DNA from: a bacterium
GTDB lineage: Bacteria > Pseudomonadota > Alphaproteobacteria > Rhizobiales > Aestuariivirgaceae
DNA: 64,000 nt
Direction of reading: 5' to 3'
NCBI GenBank assembly: GCA_022842165.1
Contig: JALHQC010000016.1
Span: 1-64,000, forward strand
Shown in pieces: positions 1-9,285 of this stretch. The first letter of the stretch is position 1. Each line of letters opens with the position of its first letter. The translations under genes were made by a program, and so were the position numbers. The notes beneath the pieces were generated by a model, which saw nothing but the letters and a program-made list of their open reading frames with translations, made no database searches and had not been told where the DNA came from.

Positions 1-2
1 TC

Positions 3-785
3 TCCTACATCACCATGGCCTTCGTGGTGGCGCCCATGGTGGCGCCGGCATTGGGCGGCTTCATCGACGTTCACGGCGGCTGGCGGCTGAGCTTCTGGCT
101 CTTGAGCGTGCTCGGCGCCATCGTGCTCGCCGCATCATGGTTCTTTCTGCCCGAAACCCACGTCACGCGAACCGCGCCCGGCAGCGGCATGGGGCTGATC
201 GGCGGTGCAGCGCGCCTCTTCGCCCTGCCGAAGTTCAGGGGCTACACGGCAACGCTTGCCTTCACCTCGGCGGTGTTCTTCGCCTTCCTCGGCGGTGCTC
301 CCCACATCATGATCGACATCCTGAAGCGCACGCCCATGGAGTACGGCTTGTGGTTCGTCATCATCTCGGCGGGCTACATGCTGGGGAACTTCCTGTCGGG
401 CCGCTACACCAGGGCGGTGGGCATCGACCGCATGATCATGACCGGTTGCATCATCACGCTGGCCGGCGGCCTCCTGTGCTTTGCCGCCGCCATCACCGGC
501 CTGCTCACGCCCGCAACGCTCTTCGTGCCCATGTCGCTCGCCGCACTCGGCAACGGCCTGACGATCCCCAACGGCACGGCCGGCGCCATCAGCGTCGACG
601 CGCGGCTGACAGGTGCCGCCGCCGGCTGGTCCGGCTTCGCCCAGATGGCCTGCGGCGCCGCCGCCTCGCAGCTTGTGGGATCATTGCAGGCCGGCTTCCC
701 CTTCGCCGTTTTCTGGTTCATGGCGGCGGCCAGCGCCATGGCGCTCGTCACCCACGCAACCTCCATGCGCACCAGTCATTCCTGA
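3..785 (+). CDS. Bcr/CflA-type MFS drug exporter, 5' end outside window
   Basis: This is the C-terminal two thirds of a 12-helix major facilitator. The frame is already open at base 3 and the start lies upstream of the window. Visible are the end of the first helix bundle (VAPALGGF, then a WRLSFW stretch), a short cytoplasmic loop with FLPET, and six further hydrophobic segments up to the stop at 785. The VAPxxGG plus WRxxFW pattern is typical of Bcr/CflA (DHA1) proton-coupled multidrug exporters of the inner membrane. The substrate cannot be deduced. It stands 58 bp upstream of uvrB on the same strand, with no clear terminator between them. Confidence 0.85.
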   Translation, partial: SYITMAFVVAPMVAPALGGFIDVHGGWRLSFWLLSVLGAIVLAASWFFLPETHVTRTAPGSGMGLIGGAARLFALPKFRGYTATLAFTSAVFFAFLGGAPHIMIDILKRTPMEYGLWFVIISAGYMLGNFLSGRYTRAVGIDRMIMTGCIITLAGGLLCFAAAITGLLTPATLFVPMSLAALGNGLTIPNGTAGAISVDARLTGAAAGWSGFAQMACGAAASQLVGSLQAGFPFAVFWFMAAASAMALVTHATSMRTSHS

Positions 786-843
786 CAGCAGCTGTCAGCA
801 GCATCGCTTGGCCTTCCAGCCTGCCGCGCCTATATGAGGCCTC

Positions 844-3165
<2,322 letters not shown>

Positions 3166-3174
3166 ACCCGTTCC

Positions 3175-3245
3175 CCTCTCCCCTTGCGGGAGAGGAGCCT
3201 GTCCCCGGACTTGATCCGGGGATGCCCGAAGGGCGGGTGAGGGGT
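3175..3245. repeat. Intergenic palindromic (REP-like) element after uvrB
   Basis: Two stem-loops sit back to back. The first is CCTCTCCC/GGGAGAGG (3175-3182 with 3188-3195), the second CCCCGGA/TCCGGGG (3203-3209 with 3215-3221). A GCCCGAAGGGCGGGTGAGGGG tail-like stretch follows. The form matches GC-rich interspersed palindromes common in Hyphomicrobiales genomes. It may also act as an mRNA 3' end for uvrB, but there is no U-tract. Confidence 0.7.
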
Positions 3246-3299
3246 CGCCTGCCAAGCAGACAGTGGCAACCTTTCCCCCTCTGTGATATTTTCTTCTCC

Positions 3300-3500
3300 A
3301 TGACCAGGCTCGAAAAGATCGAACAGGAAATCGCCTCGTTGGACCCGGCAGACATCCGCCGCCTCGCCGAATGGCTCGCCGAATTCCAAGCCGACCTGTG
3401 GGACAAGCAGATCGAAGATGACGCCAAAGCGGGAAGGCTTGATAAGCTTTTCGCCGATGCCGAGGCTGATATCGCTGCCGGCAAAATTCGGCCACTTTGA
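3300..3500 (+). CDS. Antitoxin of a RelE/ParE-type toxin-antitoxin pair
   Basis: A 66-residue acidic protein with an N-terminal helix-rich segment (LDPADIRRLAEWLAEF) followed by DLWDKQIEDDAKAG and a short C-terminal tail. That arrangement is characteristic of small plasmid and chromosomal antitoxins paired with ParE/RelE-like cytotoxins. It should bind and neutralise the product of the next gene and probably represses the operon. The start is the ATG at 3300; an in-frame ATG further upstream would read through a palindromic repeat and adds unrelated sequence. It overlaps the toxin gene by four bases (TTGA), implying coupled translation. Family assignment is from sequence pattern only. Confidence 0.8.
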   Translation: MTRLEKIEQEIASLDPADIRRLAEWLAEFQADLWDKQIEDDAKAGRLDKLFADAEADIAAGKIRPL

Positions 3501-3766
3501 AGCAAGATCTGAGACACCAGACGACCCACAGGTTCTGGGCCCTGTACAGTGAGTTGCCCGATGACATGCGCGAATTGGCGGATCGCAACTTTCAACTGTT
3601 GAAGAGCGACCCGAAACATCCCTCGCTTCACTTCAAGACGATCGGGCGCAATCGCTGGTCAGTCCGCATCGGCCGCAATTTCCGCGCACTCGCGCAGGAA
3701 CGCGACATGGTGTTCACTTGGGTCTGGATTGGATCACATGAAGAATATGACCGGCTGATCCGCTGA
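3497..3766 (+). CDS. RelE/ParE-family toxin
   Basis: An 89-residue basic protein. It has the compact RelE/ParE layout: two N-terminal helices (DDMRELADRNFQLL), then beta strands containing HPSLHFKTIG, WSVRIGRNFRALA and a terminal FTWVWIGSHEEYDRLI. The SVRIGRNFRAL strand and the final HEEYD resemble the catalytic sheet of mRNA interferases and gyrase-directed ParE toxins; which target applies cannot be told. The start is TTG at 3497, overlapping the antitoxin stop. The pair lies between the uvrB 3' end and its duplicate, so it probably arrived by insertion or recombination. Confidence 0.85.
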   Translation: MKQDLRHQTTHRFWALYSELPDDMRELADRNFQLLKSDPKHPSLHFKTIGRNRWSVRIGRNFRALAQERDMVFTWVWIGSHEEYDRLIR

Positions 3767-3767
3767 C

Positions 3768-3935
3768 AATCCCCGCGCCCGCAATCCCTCCTCGCGCAGC
3801 GGGGAGGGTGGCGCGTCAGCGCCGGGTGGGGCCAGCGCCATACAGGACGCTACCGCAAGCTGGCCTAAACTCAAGGGCGACCGCAAGGCGAATTCAAAGG
3901 CAGGGACGCGGGCATATCGGGGACCGAAGAAATGA
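3768..3935 (+). pseudogene. Duplicated, diverged copy of the uvrB 3' end
   Basis: These 56 codons align with the last 59 codons of uvrB (2989-3165), with a single three-codon deletion (Gly-Lys-Pro). Of 55 aligned residues 47 are identical, the frame is preserved to a TGA stop, and several codon differences are synonymous. No start codon or upstream uvrB sequence is present, so it is a gene fragment and not a functional gene. It includes the palindromic repeat. The direct repeats bracket the toxin-antitoxin pair. Confidence 0.85.
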
Positions 3936-3978
3936 TAACTGGACTTATTTTGATTTGAGCGAGTTCCTGATCATGGAG

Positions 3979-5052
3979 TTAGCTCTCAAGGTCATTAGGA
4001 ACTGTCGCTAAATCTGAGGAGTTGGTAAACTCTTTTGCTCGCAAGTCACCATTTACTCCCACTACGAACTGCGAAAAATCCTCCACGGTAATCAGTTTAA
4101 AACTAATTGCTTTTCCGTTCCGGACAGGTACGATTGATTCAGACGATGACAACATACTTTGCCAATAGGTTTGATCCTCTTTGAATCGTCCTTCTTGCCA
4201 GACGTAGACATAACCATCTCTAAGACTCAAATGAAATCTGCGCTTGCCGGCGACACGGTACATTAGTGCTTTTCGATTTCGATTGTTTTCCTGGCCTCGC
4301 TTAATCTCATCTCTGAAAAATGCAGTGGCAGCGCAGGGCTTATACGCTGTGAGTAGTTCTTCCCAAGTCGTGGTCTCATCCACACCTGTATCTCGGAGCT
4401 TCCTCCTTCTGATTGCTAATTCAGTTAACTCAGGAGGAGGATATACGCGACTACAAGAAAAGTATTCTTGAGCTGCGTCAGAAGACAAAGCAATTCTGTA
4501 ACACCTTACATCAACATCATGTTTTTCTGATAGCCACTCAGCCGTGATCAATACTTCAAAGTCAAATTGTTCTGCCAAAAGGACAATTCTCTGGGTTCTA
4601 TTGATTCCATCTACATCTCCATCTTCGAGAACGTCCTCAAGTTCCTCCCTAGCCTCCTCCATACTCTGGCTATTTTTTGATCCATATGATCGATTGAAGT
4701 TAATAAGATTTTCAACAAAATACTTAGGATCGTGCCTCGCCACCATGCCAGCGTACGACAGGGCTTGGAGCAACTGCAGCTTATGACTATCTCGCTTAAT
4801 CTCTATGACAACCGTCACACCGTCTGGGTCAACACCAAGTAGATCAACACGATCTAATACAAAATCTGATGGACTTACTTCACTTCCAACAAGATGGATG
4901 TACTCTCCAAGTTCTTCACAAAATGCACCCGGTGACCTGCAAATCATTTCTTGGATGTCACGCCTCTCCCAATAACCAGCTTCTCGCATAGTAATTTTTT
5001 TTAGCGCAGTTAACTTTTTCTGCCCACTTTCAATCTTCAGCATCTGATTCAA
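3979..5052 (-). CDS. Putative PD-(D/E)XK nuclease, DUF91/NucS-like, next to retron
   Basis: A 357-residue soluble protein. Residues 65-90 show the nuclease core: VDLLGVDPDG followed by VVIEIKRD, giving Asp70, Glu84 and Lys86 as the D...ExK active site. Residues 88-115 (QLLQALSYAGMVARH) and a later segment with EQFDFEVLITAEWLSE fit the NucS/DUF91 nuclease-like domain found in many defence and repair proteins. A separate C-terminal half (about 220-357) resembles no domain I can name. The gene is AT-rich compared with its neighbours and lies 183 bp downstream of the reverse transcriptase on the same strand, so it may be the effector of the system or an independent defence gene. A spacer of that length allows its own promoter. 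Confidence 0.7.
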   Translation of the reverse strand: MNQMLKIESGQKKLTALKKITMREAGYWERRDIQEMICRSPGAFCEELGEYIHLVGSEVSPSDFVLDRVDLLGVDPDGVTVVIEIKRDSHKLQLLQALSYAGMVARHDPKYFVENLINFNRSYGSKNSQSMEEAREELEDVLEDGDVDGINRTQRIVLLAEQFDFEVLITAEWLSEKHDVDVRCYRIALSSDAAQEYFSCSRVYPPPELTELAIRRRKLRDTGVDETTTWEELLTAYKPCAATAFFRDEIKRGQENNRNRKALMYRVAGKRRFHLSLRDGYVYVWQEGRFKEDQTYWQSMLSSSESIVPVRNGKAISFKLITVEDFSQFVVGVNGDLRAKEFTNSSDLATVPNDLES

Positions 5053-5213
5053 TCCAACGATTAGCTAGCACGTGAAACACAAGAAAACATGAGAGTTGAC
5101 TGGCTAATAGATACGCACCTACTCTGCATGGCAGCGCTATCGACTCCTAGTATTCTATACCTACTGATTTAGTGCCATTCAAACGCCGAAGCCTGCAGAG
5201 AGGAGGACTCCAG

Positions 5214-5227
5214 AAATCCGAGGATTT
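5214..5227. repeat. Short inverted repeat after the reverse transcriptase gene
   Basis: AAATCC-GA-GGATTT, immediately downstream of the reverse transcriptase stop on the minus strand. It is a possible RNA hairpin at the 3' end of that transcript. There is no clear U-tract, so its function is open. Confidence 0.35.
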
Positions 5228-5235
5228 GCGCTAAA

Positions 5236-6126
5236 TCATTGCGGAGTTGCAACTTCGATTGCAGCAATTTGGCTGACCTGCCCATTCAAACCAGTAAGCC
5301 GCTCATTTAGCTTTTTCCTCACATTGACGGTCACATTGCGACGAAGAGCAACTCGCGTTTCGTTGAGTTTTTTAAGCTGCCTATTCGGTGCAACAAGCAT
5401 GTCTCCATCAACGACAACTCCTGTTATCTCGGCAGGCCTATCCACAAAGTGCTTTTCCTTGTGGTATCGCAAACCAGAACGATGAATTGCCTTCTTGATT
5501 TCCCACATGGCTATGGGAGAGAGCGATTGACCTGAGATTGTGACATCATCAATGTAGACGGTGAGACGGTACCCATGCGCTTTGCATAGCGCGGCAATAT
5601 TTTCCCAAACATCATAATGGGCGAAGAATGCCATTATGGGGCTGAGTGGACTGCCGGTCGGCAAATGCCCTTTATAGCAAGCCAGTTTCGACAGTAGAGC
5701 AGCTATGTCTCTTTCGCACTGCAATACACTATGAAAAAACCAAAAAACTCTTCGCGAAGACGTACTCGGAAAATACTTACGGACATCAAGACAGCGCACT
5801 ACTCTTTGTCCTCTGTGCTGCGCAGCATTAGTTACGTAGCAACGGCCCTTAACCGGACAGAACAGATAATCAGGAGGCGCAATGCGACCCAGAAAACGCG
5901 CAATTCTCGCTTGAACCAATTTAAGTTTGCGACGGGGATTTTCCACCCCTCGCAAACCACCTGTTTTCTTGGGTACATCAAATTCCGAATAGAGAGAGTC
6001 TGCATGCTTTGCCAGATTACGCAATTCACCTGTTGAGATTTTGAGCAACGCAGCAAGGCGCTTTTTGTTGTTCTGTTTGAACAACGGAGATTGGTGTATT
6101 GGATATGACTTTCCTCTAGTCGGCAT
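5236..6126 (-). CDS. Retron-type reverse transcriptase
   Basis: A 296-residue RT without maturase or endonuclease domains. It begins with the usual retron N-terminus (SPLFKQNNKKRLAALL). It then shows the NAxxH signature (NAAQH, residues 100-104), RT motif with LDVRKYFPS (Asp114), the LPTGSPLSP motif, the catalytic YIDD (191-194), KEKH, and an ITG equivalent of the retron VTG motif (234-236). These signatures separate retron RTs from group II intron and DGR enzymes. It should prime on a structured ncRNA to make msDNA. The ATG at 6126 is preferred because residues before it are not RT-like. It overlaps the XRE gene by 11 bases, so the two are translationally coupled. Confidence 0.9.
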   Translation of the reverse strand: MPTRGKSYPIHQSPLFKQNNKKRLAALLKISTGELRNLAKHADSLYSEFDVPKKTGGLRGVENPRRKLKLVQARIARFLGRIAPPDYLFCPVKGRCYVTNAAQHRGQRVVRCLDVRKYFPSTSSRRVFWFFHSVLQCERDIAALLSKLACYKGHLPTGSPLSPIMAFFAHYDVWENIAALCKAHGYRLTVYIDDVTISGQSLSPIAMWEIKKAIHRSGLRYHKEKHFVDRPAEITGVVVDGDMLVAPNRQLKKLNETRVALRRNVTVNVRKKLNERLTGLNGQVSQIAAIEVATPQ

Positions 6127-6421
6127 GAACGCTTTCCGTGCGATCCTCAAGAAACTGCATCAATTTTATGATCTTTGACGCAACGAATGTTCGAGCTCTC
6201 TCTCTAGTTGGGGCTTTGCCCATGTTCTCCGCGAAGAACATTATCGAAGATACTGGAATGCCGAAACAAACTTCATATTTCCTAAGTAGATCAAGTGAAG
6301 GCTCCTTGTGTCCCTTCTCGATTTCCGACAGATACGACTTAGAGATTCCAAGCCTCTCCGCCGCCTCGTTCTGTTTCATGTCGTGATAGACACGGATCAG
6401 GCGAAGCGCCTCATTTAACAT
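6116..6421 (-). CDS. XRE/Cro-CI family regulator of the retron locus
   Basis: A 101-residue protein with a clear helix-turn-helix in residues 7-62 (MKQNEAAERLGISKSYLSEIEKG), of the XRE/Cro-CI type, and a short helical C-terminus. It has a strong Shine-Dalgarno (AAGGAGG) six to twelve bases before the ATG at 6421. A perfect 12-bp palindrome (6432-6443) abuts that site, suggesting autoregulation. It overlaps the start of the reverse transcriptase. XRE proteins occur beside several retron lineages, either as regulators or as parts of the toxic effector; which applies here is unknown. Composition is AT-rich like the rest of the island. Confidence 0.88.
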   Translation of the reverse strand: MLNEALRLIRVYHDMKQNEAAERLGISKSYLSEIEKGHKEPSLDLLRKYEVCFGIPVSSIMFFAENMGKAPTRERARTFVASKIIKLMQFLEDRTESVHAD

Positions 6422-6431
6422 AAAATCCTCC

Positions 6432-6443
6432 TTGTATATACAA
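6432..6443. promoter_or_regulatory. Palindromic operator-like site before the XRE gene
   Basis: TTGTATATACAA is a perfect 12-bp palindrome touching the Shine-Dalgarno of the XRE gene. Small dyads in this position are typical self-repression sites for XRE proteins. Binding is inferred, not shown. Confidence 0.5.
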
Positions 6444-6456
6444 AGCAGGGCGGCGG

Positions 6457-6633
6457 TTACTCCCGCAAGACCTTAACAACCATGTAGAACAGCCACACCA
6501 GATTGGTTACGAGCTTTCCTACTGCTATCAAGAACGTTACCGTTCTCGGGTTCCGCAAGACTTTCATCCGACTCGCCCAAGTCTTCGATTTCGTCCGCCG
6601 CCGTTCCCGATCGATATGCTTCGATGTTTCCAT
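6457..6633 (-). CDS. 58-residue single-pass membrane peptide upstream of the XRE gene
   Basis: Small gene read on the minus strand from ATG 6633 to TAA 6459-6457, with a good ribosome site (AAAGGAAA) about eight bases before the start. The N-terminal half is strongly basic (METSKHIDRERRRTKSK). The C-terminal half holds one hydrophobic helix of about 20 residues, beginning VTFLIAVGKLVTN and continuing through VWLFYMVV, ending KVLRE. It lies 35 bp upstream of the XRE gene in the same direction and so should share its transcript. Several retron and toxin systems use small membrane peptides as toxic effectors; that role here is inference. I recognise no named family. Confidence 0.6.
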   Translation of the reverse strand: METSKHIDRERRRTKSKTWASRMKVLRNPRTVTFLIAVGKLVTNLVWLFYMVVKVLRE

Positions 6634-6639
6634 CGCAGT

Positions 6640-6950
6640 TTCCTTTCACACCAACCTGAGCGGGATTGCCAAGGTTGCCATCGGGGCGTGAAAAGTAGGG
6701 GCAGGAACGGTTAAACCCTGTCTGTACGGGCGTGCCCCCGCCATCGGGGCACGCCCGCGCCGCCACGCGCGCTATCGCACATACCGGCCGGAAATCAGAA
6801 GATTATCAATCTCCCACGAAGCGCCGTCTCAGGAGCTTCAGCAAATGATGACATTTCCCCTTTCAGCAATCGACGTTCCATATATGGCAGTTCAGCGGGG
6901 TTTCTGCAAGAAGATAATTCGCTACCAGCGAATTTTGTGCGCGAGCATTC
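6640..6950 (-). ncRNA. Candidate retron ncRNA (msr-msd) region
   Basis: This 310-bp stretch, immediately upstream of the membrane-peptide, XRE and RT genes, is rich in dyads. An 8-bp/3-nt hairpin lies at 6916-6934 and a palindrome at 6878-6887. Short stems occur at 6844-6857 and 6800-6812, and an 11-bp/7-nt hairpin at 6728-6756. On the minus strand the segments at 6946-6936 and 6781-6771 can pair (6 plus 3 bp with a 2x2 internal loop) and would enclose about 154 nt, like the a1/a2 stem of retron RNAs. The exact ends and the branching guanosine could not be fixed by eye. Placement upstream of the RT cassette is the main support. Confidence 0.4.
6728..6756. repeat. Strong GC hairpin in the presumptive retron ncRNA region
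   Basis: GGGCGTGCCCC, a 7-nt loop, then GGGGCACGCCC: a perfect 11-bp stem. There is no U-tract on either side, so it is not a simple terminator. Its right arm overlaps an 11-bp direct repeat (GCCATCGGGGC at 6677-6687 and 6740-6750), so an alternative pairing is possible. Confidence 0.75.
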
Positions 6951-7098
6951 TGTGCGCCGTAGAGCACGGGCGTAAACATGGCGAGGATACGTAGTCCGGC
7001 ATCACGGCGAAAGCCGGGGCCCCGCTTGCTTTCACAAATTCGGGTGACACAGGCAAAGGTGTCCGCTTCGCGCCACCCTCATCCGGCGTTTCACGCCA

Positions 7099-7125
7099 CC
7101 TTCTCCCGCCACGGGCGGGAGAAGG
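7099..7125. repeat. Palindromic repeat
   Basis: CCTTCTCCCGCC-ACG-GGCGGGAGAAGG, a perfect 12-bp stem of the same intergenic family as 26226-26252. It marks the return to GC-rich chromosomal sequence after the island. The rest of 6960-7203 holds no gene I can support. Confidence 0.75.
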
Positions 7126-7203
7126 GATTGCAATCCGGCATTGTGGCGCCTTCGTATCGCCCGTACAGTCCCTGTCCTAACAACACTTCAGGAGTTCACC
7201 ACC

Positions 7204-7557
7204 ATGCGAAACACGATGCTTGCGGCCACCGCCGCGCTGATGGTCATGGCGCTGCCGGCGGCAGCCGAGATGGCCAAGGGCGATCAGATCACGGCGGCCA
7301 TTTCCGGCAACACGGTGCAGGGCAGCATGGATTCGTCGGGCCCCTATGCCGAGCATTACGGTGCGGATGGCGTGGTGCATGGCAAGGACTACAAGGCCAA
7401 GTGGTCGGTCGAGGGCGACACCATGTGCTGGGTCTATGACGGCACGCCGAAGGATTGCTGGGGCGTGGAAATCGCCGGCGATCAGGTGAAGTGGGTGAAG
7501 GACGGCAAATCCCAGGGCACCGGCACCATCCTGCCCGGCAACCCGAACAAGTTCTGA
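7204..7557 (+). CDS. Small exported protein, paralogue group member 1
   Basis: 117 residues with a typical Sec signal peptide (ALMVMALPAAAE, cleavage after about residue 21). The mature part has the pattern ITAAISGNT, then an H/Y-G-ADG strand, a KWSVEGDTMCWVY strand and DCWGVEI. The same order (I-x-x-x-ISGKT, Y-x-x-DG, W-x-x-x-G-x-x-C) occurs in the lipoproteins at 8754-9173 and 10723-11178, so the three are probably distant paralogues of one small beta-rich family. It is preceded by an AGGAG ribosome site. Function is unknown; the periplasm is the likely location. Confidence 0.8.
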   Translation: MRNTMLAATAALMVMALPAAAEMAKGDQITAAISGNTVQGSMDSSGPYAEHYGADGVVHGKDYKAKWSVEGDTMCWVYDGTPKDCWGVEIAGDQVKWVKDGKSQGTGTILPGNPNKF

Positions 7558-7695
7558 GGCTCGGGCGGCGGGGGGTTATCGAGGTTTCCGAACGCCCCGC
7601 CCGCCGCTGACGCAATCGTGAGATGACAGGCGCACTCCGCTGCAACAGATTCGGCGGCGTGGATGGCAGTTCCATTTCCTTGTCGAGGTTTGCCC

Positions 7696-8043
7696 ATGCG
7701 CGCCCTGCTGCTTGCCCTTCCCGCTCTCGCCGTCCTCACCCTCCCCGTCCTTGGCCATCACGGCTGGGGCTCCTATGATGCGACAAAGCCGATGACCATC
7801 ACCGCCACCATCAACGAGGTGACGATCGGCAACCCGCATGGCGACCTGATGCTCACCCACAATGGCGAGATGTGGCATGTGACGCTCGCCCCCATGTCGC
7901 GCATGAACCGGCGCGGCGCCACGGCGGAGATCGTCACCCAGGGCGCCGAGATCACCGCCTATGGCTATCCGAAGCGCGACGGCACGAAGGAAATCCGCGC
8001 CGAGTGGATCGAGATCGGCGGCCAGCGCTACGAGCTCCGCTAG
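7696..8043 (+). CDS. DUF6152-like exported protein
   Basis: A 115-residue protein with an N-terminal signal peptide ending around LGHHGWGSYD. The conserved HHGWGSYD start, followed by a beta-rich body (PMTITATINEVTIGNPHGDL) and a C-terminal KEIRAEWIEI strand, matches the DUF6152 family of small periplasmic proteins. The His pair may bind metal, but that is speculation. It is followed after two bases by a membrane protein of the DUF6644 type, with which it probably forms a two-gene unit. The start at 7696 gives a normal signal peptide; an ATG 33 bases upstream does not. Confidence 0.75.
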   Translation: MRALLLALPALAVLTLPVLGHHGWGSYDATKPMTITATINEVTIGNPHGDLMLTHNGEMWHVTLAPMSRMNRRGATAEIVTQGAEITAYGYPKRDGTKEIRAEWIEIGGQRYELR

Positions 8044-8045
8044 CG

Positions 8046-8498
8046 ATGGAGGCGGTCTGGGCGGCGCTCGAAGGCTCGGGCTTCGGCGCCTATGTCCGCA
8101 ACTCCGTCTTCCTCTATCCCGCCGCCAACATCCTGCATGTGCTGGCGGTGATCGGCTTCTTCGCAACCGTCGCCGCGATGGACCTGAGCCTCATGAACGT
8201 GCTGCGCGGCGCCGAGCCGCGTCAGGTCATTGCCCGGCTGCGCGGTTGGGCCATCGCCTGCTTCGTGGTGATCGCCGCCACCGGCACGGTGCTGTTCGCG
8301 GCCGAGGCGACGGCGATTGCCGCCAATCCGGTCTTCCGGCTGAAGCTGCTGGCGATCCTGCTGGCGCTCGCCAATGTCGCGGTCAATGAATGGGCGCTGC
8401 GCCGTGGCGAAGGCGCGGCCGCCCGCCGCACCGCTTTTGCCTCGCTGCTGCTCTGGCTCACGGTCGCAGGCCTCGGCCGCGCCATCGCCTATGTCTGA
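8046..8498 (+). CDS. DUF6644-like integral membrane protein
   Basis: A 150-residue inner-membrane protein with about four helices (a VFLYPAANILHVLAVIGFF segment, a RGWAIACFVVIAATGTVLF segment, FRLKLLAILLALANVAV and a C-terminal FASLLLWLTVAGLGRAIAYV). His-31 in the first helix is a conserved feature of the family. The gene starts two bases after the DUF6152 stop, so the pair is probably co-translated. Function is not known; no cofactor motif is evident beyond the membrane His. Confidence 0.75.
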   Translation: MEAVWAALEGSGFGAYVRNSVFLYPAANILHVLAVIGFFATVAAMDLSLMNVLRGAEPRQVIARLRGWAIACFVVIAATGTVLFAAEATAIAANPVFRLKLLAILLALANVAVNEWALRRGEGAAARRTAFASLLLWLTVAGLGRAIAYV

Positions 8499-8540
8499 GC
8501 TGTGAACGAGCGCCGCGACCCTCCGAAAAGGCTCCGATTC

Positions 8541-8573
8541 CGCTCGAAAAACGCTCCAAAAACGCTCCAAAAA
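8541..8573. repeat. Three tandem 11-bp repeats
   Basis: CGCTCGAAAAA, CGCTCCAAAAA and CGCTCCAAAAA follow each other without gap in the 255-bp space between the DUF6644 gene and the next lipoprotein gene. Evenly spaced A-tracts at 11 bp would give a static bend. No gene lies in this spacer. Confidence 0.7.
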
Positions 8574-8753
8574 CCGGCTGGAATCGTGCAGCTTGCGCGG
8601 CCTCTGCGCCGCCTGATCTGCAGCGCCGATTCCGGCCCCGTCAAAATCTTGCCAGTATTGGCGGGTCTAGGACTTTGCACATCTGCCATCTTTCATGGCA
8701 ATCGCCAATTGTGTATGGAAAGTCCGTTGAGACCTCCGGGGAGTCGTTTGCCG

Positions 8754-9173
8754 ATGACGTTGAAGATGAGTGCTGTGAACCGGTTCGCGGCCCTGTCGCT
8801 GGTGGCCCTGCTGGCCGCCGGCTGTTCCCTGTCCGACAGGTCCGGCAGCAGCAGTTCCGACGCCAATATCGCGCCCGCCGGCCTTTCCGGCAGTGAAATC
8901 CGCAACATACTGGCGGGAAAAAGCTGGCGTTTCACCGGCCCCAACAACACCGGCACCACGCTTTATGCCGAGGATGGCTCGTCCCTCGTCGAGGTTGACG
9001 GCAAGGGCACCACCAAGGGCAAGTGGACCACCAAGGACGGCCAGCTCTGCGAGAGCTTCGACCCCGCCCCCTTCCTGCCCGGCGGCGTGCCGATGAGCTG
9101 CTATCCCTTCTCGCGCGGCTCGAGCCCCGATTCCTATCAGGCGGGCAAGGCCACCTTCACCGTTGCGCTATAG
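8754..9173 (+). CDS. Small lipoprotein, paralogue group member 2
   Basis: A 139-residue protein with a lipobox (LLAAGC) near residue 23, so it should be diacylated by Lgt (38092-38925) and anchored to a membrane. The mature part is related to the proteins at 7204 and 10723: SEIRNILAGKSWRFTG, TTLYAEDGSS, GKWTTKDGQLCESF and a final Cys (MSCYPF). The two Cys could form a disulfide. The ATG at 8754 was chosen because it gives a compact signal; an ATG at 8766 is also possible. Function unknown. Confidence 0.78.
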   Translation: MTLKMSAVNRFAALSLVALLAAGCSLSDRSGSSSSDANIAPAGLSGSEIRNILAGKSWRFTGPNNTGTTLYAEDGSSLVEVDGKGTTKGKWTTKDGQLCESFDPAPFLPGGVPMSCYPFSRGSSPDSYQAGKATFTVAL

Positions 9174-9285
9174 CAACAGTGTGATCGCCCGCCATATTTG
9201 AGCCACAGGCTCACCAAAGTGCTGCCCTCTGCGGAACCGATAGCCTTGTGAAACGGTTTTCAGCCACTCACAAGGGTATCGCCGC

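Noticed and set aside
5236-6150. Group II intron or DGR reverse transcriptase
   Set aside because: No maturase or endonuclease domain, no intron domain V-like RNA, no template/variable repeat; retron signature motifs are present instead.
6728-6756. Rho-independent terminator
   Set aside because: The hairpin is strong but has no U-tract on either strand, and it lies upstream of the cassette.
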